This document shows, piece after piece, positions 10,905 through 23,740 of a stretch of 64,000 nt of DNA. The stretch lies in contig CM049311.1 in NCBI GenBank assembly GCA_026874595.1, positions 5,121,676-5,185,675 on the forward strand, written 5' to 3'. The notes beneath the pieces were generated by a model, which was not told where the DNA came from, did no database searches, and saw only the letters and a list, made by a program, of their open reading frames with translations. Source of the DNA: Sipunculus nudus. Its lineage: Eukaryota > Annelida > Sipuncula > Golfingiida > Sipunculidae. A program made the translations under genes and the position numbers. Each line of letters begins with the position of its first letter. Positions within the stretch are counted from its first letter, which is position 1.

Positions 10905-12835
10905 TAATGTGATTTTATTTGGCGACTCAAAGGTTTAGATTTAGCCTTATAAGTGATATGACAAAACAGAATTAAAACAGAAGGGTTAAGATGTATCCTT
11001 TAAAATACTAAGCTCGAAAAATACAGATCGACTGTAGTATATATTCTAAAAAGAGGAAGAATTTTCCGTTTTTACACGCTTTGATGGGAGATATTTGTTC
11101 AACGATTTGTTTTGGGTTTGTTCCTTGAACCGGCTATGTCAGTTTCCAGTATTTTGTAATATAATGTATTCAGATGGAATGGCCATATGTAATGGACCCT
11201 GTGGTTATATGATGAAAGATCCATAATTCAGCCGACTTACTGTGAGCTATGTCTGAGCACAAAATCGTTATCCTTAGACGTCGAAAATTCACATATAGTA
11301 TTCGAACAGCTCTTACTTGCGGAATCCCAAAATAATGTCACGTTACGGAAACCTAATTACTGCAAACGGTGATAAAACTGAGACTATACATTTTGGAAAA
11401 TCAGGTTCTTGGGAGTATGTCAGGCTGTTCAACTGATAGTTTACTATGGATCATAAAATGCATTTAGAGGAAGCAGCTTTCAGAAATTACGCTTTTCAAT
11501 CATGTTTGCATGAGAATATAAAATTTATCTTGTTCATGGCTGCATTACCTGAAGCGCGGTCTATAATTCCTTGAATCACTTAAGACTTTGTGATTGAATT
11601 ATTTTGGCAGTCATATATTTTCCATTGGTCAGAAAACGGAAATACTTTGCAGTACACATTTATCCCAGTCATCCGTCAACGTTTAAACAACATGTTAGCT
11701 AGTAATTCAGACATATGTCATGGAAGGACTGATTTTGGGACCCGTGAAAATTGCAGTGCATTTTTCCGTCAAGTTGAAGCAAATGATCTAAATCCAACTT
11801 TAAGGTTGGCCGTCAAAATGCGAGATGTGCTCCATTGGTTGGTTATGCTGCAATTTACTAATGTAATCGATCAGTGGAAGAAGGGCGTTCTCTAAAAAGT
11901 CAAGTTGTATTCATAAATTACGTGTCCAGGGAAGGTCTTAACCTGGCCGAGATCATATATAAATTACGCTTCTTTTAATAATTAACGTTTGGAGTATTAA
12001 ATATATTTTACAGACAACAAGGATATTATTGAAAGTATCGTCTGAAAAGATTCTCTCGAATAATGAAGTTGACGCAGCTGAGGTATTCACTATATCGATA
12101 CATCTAACTAAAACAAACCTAGTGAGGATCTGGACAAATAATAGTTGCCGAATCCAGACGTTGATTCGAAAGTACTTATGTTTTTTAAACCAAAACGAAG
12201 AAGGTAACTCTTCTCTCTTTGGGACGAGAGAGAAGTGAACGTTTCTCCTGGCCCAGGACGAAGGGAATGATTCTACAGACGAAGAGGCTAAGCGATGGCT
12301 CTCCTGACTCGAGCAAAGGGAAAACAATTTTGAAACAGAGACTCAACCACAGGAGTTTAATATAATTAAAAATAATTGTTTACGAGGCAGACTGTTTCTA
12401 TAACCTACCCTACCCTTTACCCATCGAGTTTTGAGCGAGGTCAGTTTCAATTTTATTTGGCTCTCGGCTAGACGTGAGTGTTCTGCACATGAATACCGGA
12501 ATACACATCCTGAATGTAAACTTCAGCTTTGCCCTTACGTTTTAATAGCTCCGTACCTAAACGATTTCTGTGAACTTTTTGCAAATTTTCTTTTGAAGAC
12601 TCCTGTGTCCTTTGTATACTCTGGTTGTACCGTTATTCATTAAAGTATGTGTTTGTATATAATCCAATAAAAGAAATATATTGACGTAATGGATATAATC
12701 AGTGTCTTCTCATATCTGAATTATATATATATATATATATCTTTATCTTTCAAGTTTATAAGATTTCACTTTTTTTTTATTCTCTCTATAAAATTGGAAG
12801 TTTTGCAACGTATATGCGAGTTCTGTGACTGTCAG
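10905..12835. other. 3' flank of the large-exon gene; no further gene seen
   Basis: This presumably holds the 3' UTR end. I see no obvious AATAAA near the stop; the first clear one is far away, at about 12666-12671. A 101-codon frame at 11590-11895 has no splice or codon-bias support. A small hairpin (CTTCTCTC paired with GAGAGAAG) sits near 12211-12236. A 10-copy AT repeat lies at about 12721-12740. Confidence 0.45.
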
Positions 12836-13024
12836 GAGGTGACTGCGCGCGTGGAGATCTCCGACCTTGGCGATAGTAGCCACATGGGGAGTAGCGGACA
12901 CCTGCCTCTAAAACCGACGAAGATCATTATCTTCCACCTGGCCACTAGATATGGTTATGTCAACACTGGGACCCTCCAAGATACAGTGCAAGATAAGTTC
13001 GGCGAGCACGAGTGGGCCCTGGCT
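12836..13024 (+). CDS. Candidate internal exon, 63 codons, unrecognised
   Basis: A GC-rich island in AT-rich surroundings. An acceptor (GACTGTCAG, ending 12835) is followed by 63 codons without a stop, then a strong donor (GCT followed by GTGAGT at 13025). The length is exactly 189 bases, phase 0 at both ends. Third codon positions are strongly G/C, unlike the neighbouring sequence, which is the best evidence for coding. The peptide runs from EVTARVEISDLGDSSHM to DKFGEHEWALA. I do not recognise a family and cannot find partner exons, so the parent gene is unknown. An opposite-strand open frame over the same region is less consistent with splice signals. Confidence 0.4.
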
Positions 13025-13424
13025 GTGAGTGTTAGCGTGACGTGACGCGGTATGATAACATATTACGGTAGTTTGAATGTCCGTGGTCAGTTGCTGTTTG
13101 TCTTTTGACGGCCAGGTCAAAGGGCCAGTGGGACATTCAGAAGCACGTGAACCACGTCGAGTGTGTGTGTGTGAGGGTGTTTGTGTGTCAAATATTACCT
13201 TTTATTAATTTAAATTTATGCTTAAAATATAGTTTTCCTTTAACCTGAATGTCAACCACAAGTGCAACAGTAGAATGTGCAGGCTGTCAAGAAGGCGCAT
13301 TTTGTGCAAAACTAGATACGTATTCGTTAATTAATAGGGCGGTGGAATGGACAGTCCGACGACTTTGTTCACATACATAACGTAAAGCTCATTACCATTG
13401 CAGGAGAAATCGGCAATAATAAAA
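13025..13424. other. No gene seen
   Basis: Short GT-rich stretch (about 13160-13190) and AT-rich sequence following the candidate exon. Nothing further is supported. Confidence 0.4.
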
Positions 13425-13680
13425 ATTAATAATAAATTTATAATAGTAAATGAAAATAATAATAATTATTATTATGATTATTATTATTATTATTATTATT
13501 ATTATAACATTTATAATAGTAACAATAAAATTATTATATAATGAATTTATAATAATAAAAATAATAATAATAATAACAACAACAACAATAATAATAATAA
13601 TAACAGTAGCAGTAGTAGAAATAATAATAATAATGATAATAATAATAAAAATATAATTATAATAATAATAATAATATTTA
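13425..13680. repeat. Imperfect (ATT)n / (AAT)n microsatellite
   Basis: About 250 bases dominated by ATT and then AAT trinucleotides with minor AAC and AGT interruptions. Long poly-Ile, poly-Asn or poly-Leu open frames on both strands here are products of the simple repeat, not genes. Confidence 0.95.
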
Positions 13681-14191
13681 TATTGTAAGAAATTTGCGTT
13701 AAGCAGACTCTGTGCCCTAACACACACGCTCCCGTCCACATTCAGAACAAACATTTCCCTTTCAGGACCATACGCTGATTTTGAAACGTCACTAATGACA
13801 AAATGATACTGGTTGATATATTTAATCGGTTAGGTACGTACAGACCGATAGGTATCCAAATGTTTGCCGACAACAATGGGTCATCATTGAAGGGAAGTTT
13901 GAATAGTTACGTGAGAAACTTCTACGAAGTTCCAGCTGGCATTCCCACGATGTTATAACTCAACTCTACGCGAAGACTGCTTTAATCACAGGCGCCTACC
14001 GTGCAAATCTAAGAGACATACACAACCCTATAAGTAACCCATATAAACGCTGCTTGTATAGGTTACTCGGATGATGCATGTGTCGTTTATGTGTTGGAAA
14101 ACAACTGACAGTTTTGTCATAAACTACTATTGGCAGGTGCGTGTGGCTATAACCATCACTGCGGTTTGCCATGAACTCTTGAACACCGTGA

Positions 14192-14576
14192 GTGAGAGCA
14201 TGCAGACCAGTGACGGGTACGAAAAACCTGTCGTACATTTCACCTATACCCCAGGAGCTTCACCGGCTTCCTGTATCACCTATCACAGAGTTCAAGGTTG
14301 TTCTGTACATACTCAGATACATGCATAAGGCGCTGCACTATACAGCACCACCAAAACTGCCTGAACTCCTCAAACATACACGCCTTCCAGAACTCTCAGG
14401 AACTGGCGGTAGAAATCTATTAGTATACCGTCTTTAAAATTTGAAGATTTTAGGGAGACGTGTTACTCGCATGACACACCTGTTATCTGGTACAACTTAC
14501 AACATGACTTGCGTAATAGCGCTTCTAGAGTTGAATAGTTTAACACAGAGACGCCTATGAGCTGTAAACTTTAAAT
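14192..14576 (+). mobile_element. Decayed LINE (non-LTR retrotransposon) reverse-transcriptase C-terminal remnant
   Basis: The translation PVTGTKNLSYISPIPQELHR followed by LPVSPITEFKVV, MHKALHYTAPPKLPELL and GGRNLLVYR matches the familiar tail of metazoan LINE ORF2 proteins: the ‘VTGT..–HITP.L–ELHWLPV–RI.FK–L–..KALHG.AP.YL.ELL’ pattern. After about 14437 the homology continues in another frame (LKFEDFRETCYSHDTPVIWY, then NLQHDLRNSASRVE and a stop), matching the usual ‘W–N–LP..IR’ end. At least one frameshift and one in-frame stop make this a dead fragment. The rest of the element is not visible upstream. Confidence 0.75.
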
Positions 14577-15820
14577 ACTAGCGTTATACACATAATCTCG
14601 TCATGGTCGCATGACATCCAGGTTTTAGTGTGTACCCAAAATGGCAACCAGCTTTATCGGTTTCGAGAAACTAGGTGAAATAAATCTGTAAGGGATCGAT
14701 GACGGACCAAGGGCATATTTATATAGGGCATAATCTATCAACAGAAAGAGTTCAGTGGCAAGGGGGCGTATTTCGGCAAAGTTTAAAGCATAATCGAAAT
14801 GTTTGGACCACTCGCACATCCTTAAATGATAATAGGATAAGTCTATAAAGATCCAACTGGTGTATGTCTGTTAATGCGTGTTTCTTAGCCTACCTGACTG
14901 GTATTTTTTCTCATCCTTCAATTATGTTTTAATTGTTCTTGTCTCAGACTCGCAAAAATTATTTTTAAGGGTTTAATTTGATTATATCAATTTTACTTTG
15001 ATAAAAATGTACAAGAAAATGCCGATCCCGAGGCACGTAGTTTTTTTCGTTGTATTTATATAATCACTTGTTTATAATGTGAGTGCCCATAAAAATAATC
15101 CAAGCACATCCTACAAAAACATATGGTCACGTCAGAGTTTTGCAACGGGCGTTTTGCAACTCGTGACCCTCCACACATATACAATTAACAAACCTCCTTA
15201 GTTTACATGTGGTTTTTTTTTAACCTTGGCGCATGTTTTGTGTTTCCTAAAATCTTGTTGGTAACCACGCTGATACATCCGTCACGGAGGCTTTATAACA
15301 CGAATTAAAATTCATTTCATTAATATGTGGGCAGAGCTAGCCGAAAATCACATGGATTCTACAGAAAAGGTACGTGAATAGCTGTCTTTAAGAAGGGACT
15401 ATCAAATTATATCTAACTTTTTTTTTTGTAAATTTATATTAGATGACCTTTAAACGGGCCCTTGCCTTCATAATTAATCATCAAATTAGATTTTCATTTC
15501 AATATTTTAGCTAGACATTTAATGATTTTATACATGGTTATTTTATTTTTAAGTACCATAATTTTGTTTTTGTTTTATATTTTATGTATTATATTTATAT
15601 TTCCATGTTGATCTACCTTAGGGTTCGGAGGCCTTCAAGAACAAGTGACCCTTTTACATGCATATATTAAACGGCCCTGGTAATAAATTTACAGAGTGTG
15701 GCGAGATCGTCCTAAAGACGAGGTTGATTTATTGGGAAACTTTAAGGGGCGATGTCTATCAGTAGAGAAGCGAGTTGGCTTGAAGGACGAGGTGGGGAGA
15801 ACGTTGTTTTGTAGAGAAGC

Positions 15821-15998
15821 ACAGGGGCGGATCCAGGATTTAAGAAAGAGGGGGGATCGTCCAACCCAATAGGACTATTAAAATCCTAGACAAATGTCCC
15901 CAGGTCCAGTAAAGGGGGTTCAAGCCGTAAAATTTGGTCGGAAAGCCTTAAAAAGGTTGCGGCGGCAGAAAAGAGGGGGGGGGGGATCCGGACCCTTG
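15821..15998. mobile_element. Short MITE-like fragment beginning GGGGCGGATCCAGG
   Basis: The start (CAGGGGCGGATCCAGG near 15825) and a G-rich interior ending in GGGGGATCCGGACCC resemble small non-autonomous DNA elements that begin with CAGGGGCGGATCCAG in many animal genomes. The expected inverted right end is not clean here, so this is a fragment or a diverged copy. The assignment comes from general familiarity only. Confidence 0.3.
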
Positions 15999-17424
15999 GG
16001 TCACACAGCTGTAGACAGCCCAGTATATGTGGAGCCCAGACCTCCCCATTAAGAAATAGAAAATGGGGACCCCAGGTCATTCTATAAGGGATAGCTTTGT
16101 ATGTCTTTCGTTAATAACTTTAAAAAAAAATAGGCTGAGTTGTTTCCTTTTGTCTGGTTGCTAAGAGTTACGCCTGACTGTGTGTAATTATCGCAAAATC
16201 CCCCGCCCTTAATTAGTGACAACGGACCCGTCAATCGTGCGGAGCCGGATTAACCGGCCCATGGTTCGCTACACTAGTTTCTAATTATCTCAACCTAAAT
16301 ACTAATATTAATGCAATGGCAATATTATTGGTGTCAAAGCTAGTGTCAATTATTGATTGAATTTAACATGTTACCATTCGTCGTCTACATTTGTTGAAAA
16401 TGTTAGAACTTCTGACAGCAGGATTTGGGATTGTTCAAGAGCGGAAGACGAGGAGGAGGCCAGTCAAACAGATGAAGCGTTCTTTTACCTTTAGATAACT
16501 CTTAAAAGTCCGATAATTACAGCTTTCAAAAATAAACACTGCCATTTTAATGGGGATGAACCGTAGATTGTATTCCCAATATGTTTCAAAGTATTGATAA
16601 AGTTTTCAGAGATTTTACAGGGGTCTTGTCTGTTCACAGGACATGCATATCATGTCATGTGACCCACTCCCCTTCAATAACCCAAGGGTTTTATAAACAG
16701 TGATGCTTTTGTAACATTGTATACACTGACCGACGAAATGAGGGGATAACTAGAGATGTCTTGTATTGGTCAAAGTGATTTCATTTTAAAGCTCACGACC
16801 AGAACAAGCAGGCAATCAGGCATTGTCGGTGTGTTTACCGTGTCTGTTTACCTGGCCTGATTAAACCGGACTCTACAAACATGAGAGCGCCCAATATAGA
16901 TTCCAATGTCGGGGGCCCGGCATATGCACCCCTTATCATGCATAGTCCCTGACAGGGTCCCAGCCTGGTCACTGTGCAATAATACCTCTTCCACTGAGAC
17001 AAAATTAAGCCACAATATAGTGACTGCTCAGAGTCCTGCTGTCATAACATTATACACTATACTTAACTCTCCATCATGGTCGACAATGAGTAAGTAAAAA
17101 TGCATACCATTACGATGAAAAATTAATAAAAATGTTTACATTGAAAATAATTAAAATGAATTCAGTTCAATACAAACAAGGATGGCACTGACCAGAGCTC
17201 ATATCTTTACCATAGCGAACAGACTGACTGTATATCGCCCTCTTTATCCAGAAACGCAACACTCTTATGGCTTTTCTCGGCACCATGCATGCTGCACGGT
17301 AAACTCCCACATATATCCACAAAGGTTCTGCTCAGAAGATTTTGCGCAACCAAGCTTAAAACTAGAAATTGTCATTCTATATAGCACTGCAAGCCTCCGT
17401 TATTTTGGGGCCCCTTTTGTGAAT

Positions 17425-17570
17425 GACGAGTTTGCCTTTTCTTATTCGGCCCATATTCAAAGTTTGAATCGTGCATAAGTCACCATACATTTGTGAATAT
17501 TCCTTGATGACGCTCCTAAATCCGGATCATGTGCCTGATCAGTAAATAAAAATCGAATCATATATATACT
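17425..17570 (+). repeat. Dispersed repeat, copy 1 (partner at 29950-30090)
   Basis: The stretch around CTTATTCGGCCCATATTCAA, TTTGTGAATATTCCTTGA and TCCGGATC recurs at about 29950-30090 in the same order and spacing. It is a diverged interspersed repeat of unknown class. Confidence 0.65.
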
Positions 17571-19401
17571 TGTTAAATGGAACAAGTAAACATATATCTC
17601 TTTTCTTCTCTTTTTGTATTAGGCATGTTTATTTTTTAAGCCTGAAATTATTTGTGGTCAGAACGTGTAACATTTTACATGCTTTCAGAACTCTGCTCTC
17701 TCAGAACTCTTATTTTAAAAATAATGTTGACAATTTAGATATTAATTTTTTTTTAATAAATGTCAAATTATTTATAAATACATGTAAATTGTATGTATAA
17801 TATTATAGGGGCCTAAAATTCAACTTGCCTGCTTGCGGCACTTTATCTTAATTATAATATAAATTTAGATAATTTTATTGATAGAGTAGAACATAATTCA
17901 ACATGTAGAGTGATTGAAAGAGGATTTCAATATTTCATCATTTTCTAAATCGGTAATGTTTTGTCAATTTTTTTTTTGTCTAACAATGACCGTTCTGTAA
18001 CACAGTTATAATCAAAGGAGCATTCATTCTCTAGTTGCATATAAATCAGCTGTACCCATCACGTGCTTGTTTTTTCCCCTCTTATCTGGTTCATATCCTC
18101 TAGTAAATATCTGAAATATTAGTCCTGAAAGTTCAACCTGCACGCTATTTTCATAACCTGATGTGGCAACAGGATAAGTGGCATCGGTATCATACGTCGT
18201 CATTTTCAACAGCTATTTTGTCGTTTTCTAGTGCGGTTTATATGAGCCATGACATAGCTGATCCCGAGGTGCTGCTGTGTGTGAATAAACAACAGATTAC
18301 TTGCGTCCAACGCACAGACATAACACTCGTGCATTATTTGGCCAGTTGAGCACCTAGGGCCAAAAGAGGTTGGGTGAAGGGATTAGTTTTTAGATCTCAA
18401 GCGTTTCGTGACACCTTCGTATGTCAGTAAATCTTTACCCAGCTAGATTTATCTTCTTTAAATAAACTAGGCATACGGCTTATTTAATAATAATTCAGGT
18501 TTTGCTATCACCATTTGGTGGTTTTATTGCCTGTTTAGTCAATTTAATGATCGTAGAAGTTATCTTGATGTGTTCACATTTGTATACTGTCTATGCAATT
18601 ACTTCTAATATTGAGAAATTCCTAAAAATAAGTTTAGATAACTTTTGTAATTTTCAGGATTTAACATTTATAAACAGTTTCATTTCCATTTTATTCATGT
18701 ATAGCTGTTTAGCGGTTTGGTTCTGAAACTTTATTAAAATATAAGATTAGGCCAGTAAAAATATCAGACCCGTAAAAACGTACATATTGTGGATATAATT
18801 TTTTCTTCTTTATACAAGTGTTCCGTAGCCCGGTGTTCCATAAACAAGTGTTCCTCTAAATTGGTCCCTAAACTATGCATGCAGTGTTCCTCTAGACCAG
18901 TGTTCCATGTACAAGTATTTACTTTCCAGACGTGTCATGTGGCAAGGTAATTGGTGTTATTAGAAGGTATGTGTGCTATTATCGGGCATAGCCCTGGTGA
19001 GGGCTCCACCGTGATATGTTAAGGATACGCAGGAACACACGGGGCCAGATGTTGGGCTATACTTGGAACTGTCAATAGGTGAAACTTGGGCCAGAACCGG
19101 CTGATTAAGCATGGGTCCTATATGGGCCAACCTATTCCAGTTTGGTAGTCCAAGTTATAAAACCTTGATAGCCTACCTAACTGGTATCTATATATATGAT
19201 CAGTTTTATTATAGTCTATAAACATTTAATTACATAAAAATTACCTGTGAAACTTCTGTGTTCAGGTAAAGGCGTTTAATGACATGCATGTTTGAATATT
19301 ACTTGGACGGCATTGAGCTAAAAAATATGGTGGAGCATATAGAACTATAGTTGGAGTGACCAGTTTGAGCAATGGCCTTGCTTAAATCAAATCCAATCAA
19401 G

Positions 19402-19905
19402 AACAAGTGACCCATGGGTCATGACGCTCAGCTGACAAGCATGACCTGTATTTTAAGCCTGATGGTATACCATATGGTATCTGACCATACTTGGAAGATG
19501 GAAGGTTTGGGATGAAAAGTCTGACTTGAAATGCATCCACAACTTTTTTCATGAAGCTGGTCCTGTGACATTGACCTTTGACCCTAAGACCTAAATATCA
19601 AAAGGTTTGTTCCTCTATTGACATGTAAGGTTTGGGATGATTATTTTGGCTATAAGAATTAATTCTGGGAGGTGCAAACACACCCCGTAACTCAGAGAAT
19701 ATAGGTCACAGTGACTTACTTTCAGATCTGCAAGGAGATTTTTTAAAACCTCTAAGACTGCATAGGGTTCATGTATCTAGCCCTTACAGTTACAATTTGT
19801 GCCCTGCTAACGGCCGGACGGCTGGCTGGACGGACAGACGGGAGGACGACGGACAAAGACCCATCGCTATAGCACAGCATGACTAAAAGTCAGCTGAGAT
19901 AAAAA
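19402..19905 (+). mobile_element. Family-2 element, short complete copy (~0.5 kb)
   Basis: It begins AACAAGTGACCCATGGGTCA and contains GCTCAGCTGAC at 19426-19436. It ends with a GACGGACAGACGG-rich tail and GTCAGCTGAG at 19889-19898, the inverted copy of the start, followed by ATAAAAAT. The same start and end recur at 36835 and 40857. No protein is encoded; this is a non-autonomous interspersed element. Confidence 0.6.
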
Positions 19906-20640
19906 TCACTGAAACTGCACTGACAAAAGGATTTCTAAGGTGGCTAACTGGCAGACATAATGGATTTCTGACAAGTCTGACATTTGATATCACACATCCT
20001 CCAATAAGAGACCAAACTTGTAGCAAATTCTCCTAAGGATGTTACAGTAATGAATGTCCAAAACAATTCAAAAGGCATTTTCAGGCCCTCATATTAGATT
20101 TATAGATATGCAAATGTAAAAAGTGTAAGTCCAATATTTTTTATTATCACTCTGCTTTTCAATGGGATCAGCAGGGTAGGTAAACTGCAAAACATGAAAG
20201 AAAAGAAATGCAGAAAGCATGACTAAAGGTCTTGTAATAAAAAAAAAGCCATCCTAAATCCAGGTACACATCCACATATTATGAGAACAAACATTTGCTT
20301 TTATATCTGGTGATTTATATAAAAATATTCAGATATCTAGGAAACTAAGTTTATAGCTATGATTCCATAAAATAAACTGCAAAATGTTCCCATCATCTTA
20401 TAAATCAGTAGCTAAACCTTAATACTAGACTCTCACAGTCTTAATGCCTGGCTGAAGCATTCCGGCAACAGTGTTTTTGTTATGCAGTAACGAGGTATTA
20501 TATCACTCAGCCTTATCACTTAACAGGCTGATACAAAAGAGAGTCATATGTCACCAGCATCACTCACAATTACAGCCAAACAGTGAGATGTACCATAACC
20601 AATGGTTATATGTACAAGAAAAATTGAGATGGTCTACAAA
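19906..20640. other. Spacer between family-2 copies
   Basis: No gene. AT-rich sequence with no internal repeat that I can define. Confidence 0.4.
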
Positions 20641-21608
20641 ATAAGTTATTGTGAACATCCCTGACCTATGACCTTGGCCTTTTGCCCACATATTAACTGG
20701 ATTCTTTCTAAATGATGGGTAACTACTAACCACTTACATCTGTCCGGGTGTAATTACTTGGCAACCAATGAGTGAATAACTTAGACCTGCAACCTTTAAC
20801 CTCCTGACCATCTGACCTCAAAATCAATTAGTTATTTCTTCATGCAAAAAGACCCATAAATATGAAGTTTGAATCACATTCAGTGATGCATAGATGTGGC
20901 ATATGTGAAAGACTGAAGGTTTGGGTTGAACAGTTTCACTTGAAATATGTTCACAAGCATTTAGAACAATATTGTGATCTTGACCTTTGACCTTTTGATC
21001 TCAACTTCAATAGGCTTCTTCCCCTATTGGTAGGTAAGCCATATATGACAGATGGAAAGTATAGATTGAAAAGTTTGCCTGAAAATGACTCCACGCAAGA
21101 AGAGGGTGCTGTGAACTTGACCTTTGACCTCAAAATCAACAGGTCTTTTCCCCTGTTGGCAGAGAAGCGATATCAGTGCTAAAAGGTTTGGAATGAAAGG
21201 TCTAGCTTGAAATGTGTCCACAACCTTTTCAAAGAAGTGGATCCTGTAACCCTGACCTTTGACCATGTGACCTCAACATCTATAGGATTCTTCTCCCACT
21301 TAGTAGGTGAGCTGTATGTGAAAGATGGAAGGTTTAGGATGAAAATCTTGGCTAAAAGAATTATTTCTGGGGGTGCAAACACACCCCATAACTTCGAGAA
21401 TATAGGTCGCAGTGACCTAATTTCAGGTTTGCACGGAGATCTTTTTAGAACCTCTAAGACAGCATAGGCTTCATGGCCCTAGCCCCTACGGTTACGATTT
21501 GTGCCCTGCTAACGGACGGACGGCCGGCCGACCGGACGGACAGACGGAAGGGCGACGGAGAAAGACCCATCGCTATAGCCAAGCATGACTGAAAGTCAGC
21601 TGAGCTAA
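20640..21608 (+). mobile_element. Family-2 element, second copy with duplicated interior and no clear 5' end
   Basis: The interior repeats a ~100-bp module (the run of ‘CTTGACCTTTGACC’, ‘CAACA..TAT AGG’ and ‘CCCCTATTGG’ phrases at about 20650, 20970, 21115 and 21250). From about 21250 to 21608 it matches 19570-19905 closely, including the GACGGACGG-rich tail and the terminal GTCAGCTGAGC. The AACAAG...CATGGG start is not visible, so the copy is truncated or rearranged. Short open frames on both strands here are not genes. Confidence 0.55.
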
Positions 21609-21654
21609 AAATTGTTGAAAATTGTAAGAAAAATATTTACATCAATAATCAAGG

Positions 21655-21695
21655 AAAAAAAAAAACCCTTGGGTCACAGCGCTCAGCTGAATTTT
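21655..21695 (+). mobile_element. Family-2 5' end only
   Basis: An A-run followed by CCCTTGGGTCACAGCGCTCA then GCTGA matches the start of the family-2 elements at 19402 and 36835. No matching right end follows before the family-1 element begins at 22131, so this is a partial copy. Confidence 0.45.
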
Positions 21696-22130
21696 GTCAA
21701 TGTTTGGCTAAAGCAAAATATACTTATTATATTGATATTTTTTTTAATGGGCATTTGAAAGGTCATGAGGCAATGGTCCTATTATTTGGTGATAATCAAG
21801 TACTAAATACTTTTTTAAGACACTGCATATGAAATATTAAACCCTATTCTTATCAGCATATCCATTTTTGGCAGGAGAATAATGATTTATTTAATGAATA
21901 ATTTGTATCATATACAATTTCTTTAATTTCATAAATGTTATAAATTTGCAACATAAAAAAGTCTGAAAGTACATGTATAAGTCGATTCATATCTATAATT
22001 TGCATCACTATTTATCCTTACTTTGGCTCATATCATGTCAAATTATGCATACTAATATATTTTATTTTTTTTTAATAATAAAATGTGAGAACGAAATTTA
22101 AAAAGAATTTTTTTTTAATAAATCATTAGA
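21696..22130. other. AT-rich filler, no gene
   Basis: Homopolymer-rich AT sequence between two mobile elements. Nothing else is supported. Confidence 0.45.
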
Positions 22131-22310
22131 AACAAGGCCTACAGGCCTAATGCGAACCTGTATAAAGCTTAGGAGTATGAATGGAGGTTTCTTTTTAAAA
22201 TTTAATATTGATCCTTTTAAGTCCTGCACATCTACCTTAGTCATTATGATTTAAGCATAATGGACATTTCAGACCTGCAAGTTTCAGACTAGGACATTTT
22301 AAAACTAGAA

Positions 22311-23660
22311 TATGGGTAGTCGACAATCGACTATGTGTATCCGCAGAAATCAGAGTGGGATGGGTGAAGTGAGGCATGGATTAAGTGGCAAGGGGAATTG
22401 AGGTGTGTTGCACATTAGCATGGATGTCTGCAGCGTAAACGTGAATGTAGGTGGTGCCACCTGACATAAAATCGAGAAAATTGTCCAGGATGTATAAACC
22501 TGCAAAATTTCAGGTGGATAAGTCAAACCACTGCTGAGATATGAGTGATATTATCCCAAGTCAGATGAACAGATGGACGCTGTGCAAGAATAGTTGCAGG
22601 TGGCGCCACCAGTTTTGCCTATGATGAAGAGCTATGTAAGATCTATACACATGCAAAATTTTGACCAAATTGGTCAAACGGTTCCCGAGATATGAGCTAG
22701 GATGTCTGCAGAGTAAACATGAATGTAGGTGGCGCCACCTGTCATAAAATCGAGAAAGCTGTCCAGGATGTATAAACCTGCAACATTTCAGGTGGATAAG
22801 TCAAACCACTGCTGAATTATGGGTGGTTTTACGCCGAGGCAGATGAACAGATGGATGCTGTGCATAAATGGTTGCAGGTGGCGTCACCAGTTTTTCCTAT
22901 GATGAAGAGCTATGTGAGATTTATACACATGCAAAATTTTGGCCAAATCGGTCAATCACTTCCCGAGGTATGAGTTTGGATGTCTGCAGAGTAAACGTGA
23001 ATGTAGGTGGCACCACCTGTCATAAAATCAAGAAAGCTGTCCAGGATGTATAAACCTGCAAAATTTCAGGTAGATAAGTCAAACCCCTGCTGAGATATGA
23101 GTGATTTTATCCCAAGGCAGATGAACAGATGGACGCTGTGCAAAAATGGTTGGAGGTGCCGCCATCAGTTTTGCCTATGATGAAAAGCTATGTAAGATCT
23201 GTACACATGCAAAATTTTGGCCCAATAAGTTAACCAGTTCCGAAGATATGAGCTTGGATGTCTGCAGAGTAAACGTGAATGAAGGTGGGGCCACCTGTCA
23301 AAAAATCGAGAAAGCTGTCCAGGATGTATCAACCTGCAAAATTTCAGGTGGATAAGTCACACCACTGCTGAGATATGAGTGATATTATCCCAAGGCAGAT
23401 GAACAGATGGACGCTGTGCAAAAATGGTTGCAGGTGGCGCTACCATTTTTAGTGTATGTTATAAAGCTATTTTATAAGCTGTTATAAAGCTATTATACAT
23501 TTGTGCAAAATATTTTGCCTGATCGGTCAAACGGTTCCCAAGATATGCGGGTTTATGTGTGGAAACAGACGCACAAATGGACGCTGGGCAGTGAGGAGAG
23601 GTCAACCAAAAATGAGGGCGCAGCAGTTCACATGTGACCTGATAATAAACCCAATATTGC
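22311..23660 (+). repeat. Family-3 array: ~280-bp units carrying GGTGGCGCCACC
   Basis: After a lead-in shared with 38365 (GAATATGGGTAGTCGACAAT, ...GTGTATCCGC), a unit of about 270-290 bp recurs at 22422, 22708, 22978 and 23256 (marker GGATGTCTGCAG). Each unit consists of two diverged halves of about 140 bp, each starting with AGGTGG(C/T)GCCACC and containing ‘CATGCAAAATTT’, ‘GTCAAAC’ and ‘GAGATATGAG’. The tail has GCAGCAGTTCACATGTGACC, as in the copy at 38-39.8 kb. Fragments of a ~127-bp version also occur at about 26935-27230. Confidence 0.7.
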
Positions 23661-23740
23661 TTAAAATGCAAACCAAGTTTTTTTCAAACAGTTGAAAGAT
23701 ATAGTTCCAATAATCTGGGAATTCTGCATCTAAACATTGT

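Larger units (their letters stand above)
14577..19401. other. Intergenic sequence, no confirmed gene
   Basis: AT-rich unique-looking DNA. Two weak signals are worth recording. An ATG at 15325 opens 15 codons (MWAELAENHMDSTEK) ending at a good donor (AAAAG followed by GTACGT at 15370). A 32-codon frame starts with an ATG near 16399 and has a basic centre (ERKTRRRPVKQMKR). Neither has a visible partner exon. Open frames at 16906-17097 and 17182-17478 look non-coding, and the latter overlaps a dispersed repeat. Confidence 0.4.

Noticed and set aside
11590-11895. 101-codon plus-strand frame
   Set aside because: No splice signals at sensible positions, no codon bias and no recognisable motif.
13392-13754. 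Poly-Ile/Leu/Asn open frames
   Set aside because: Produced by the ATT/AAT microsatellite.
17182-17478. 98-codon plus-strand frame
   Set aside because: Its 3' part overlaps a dispersed repeat also found at 29950-30090; composition is not protein-like.
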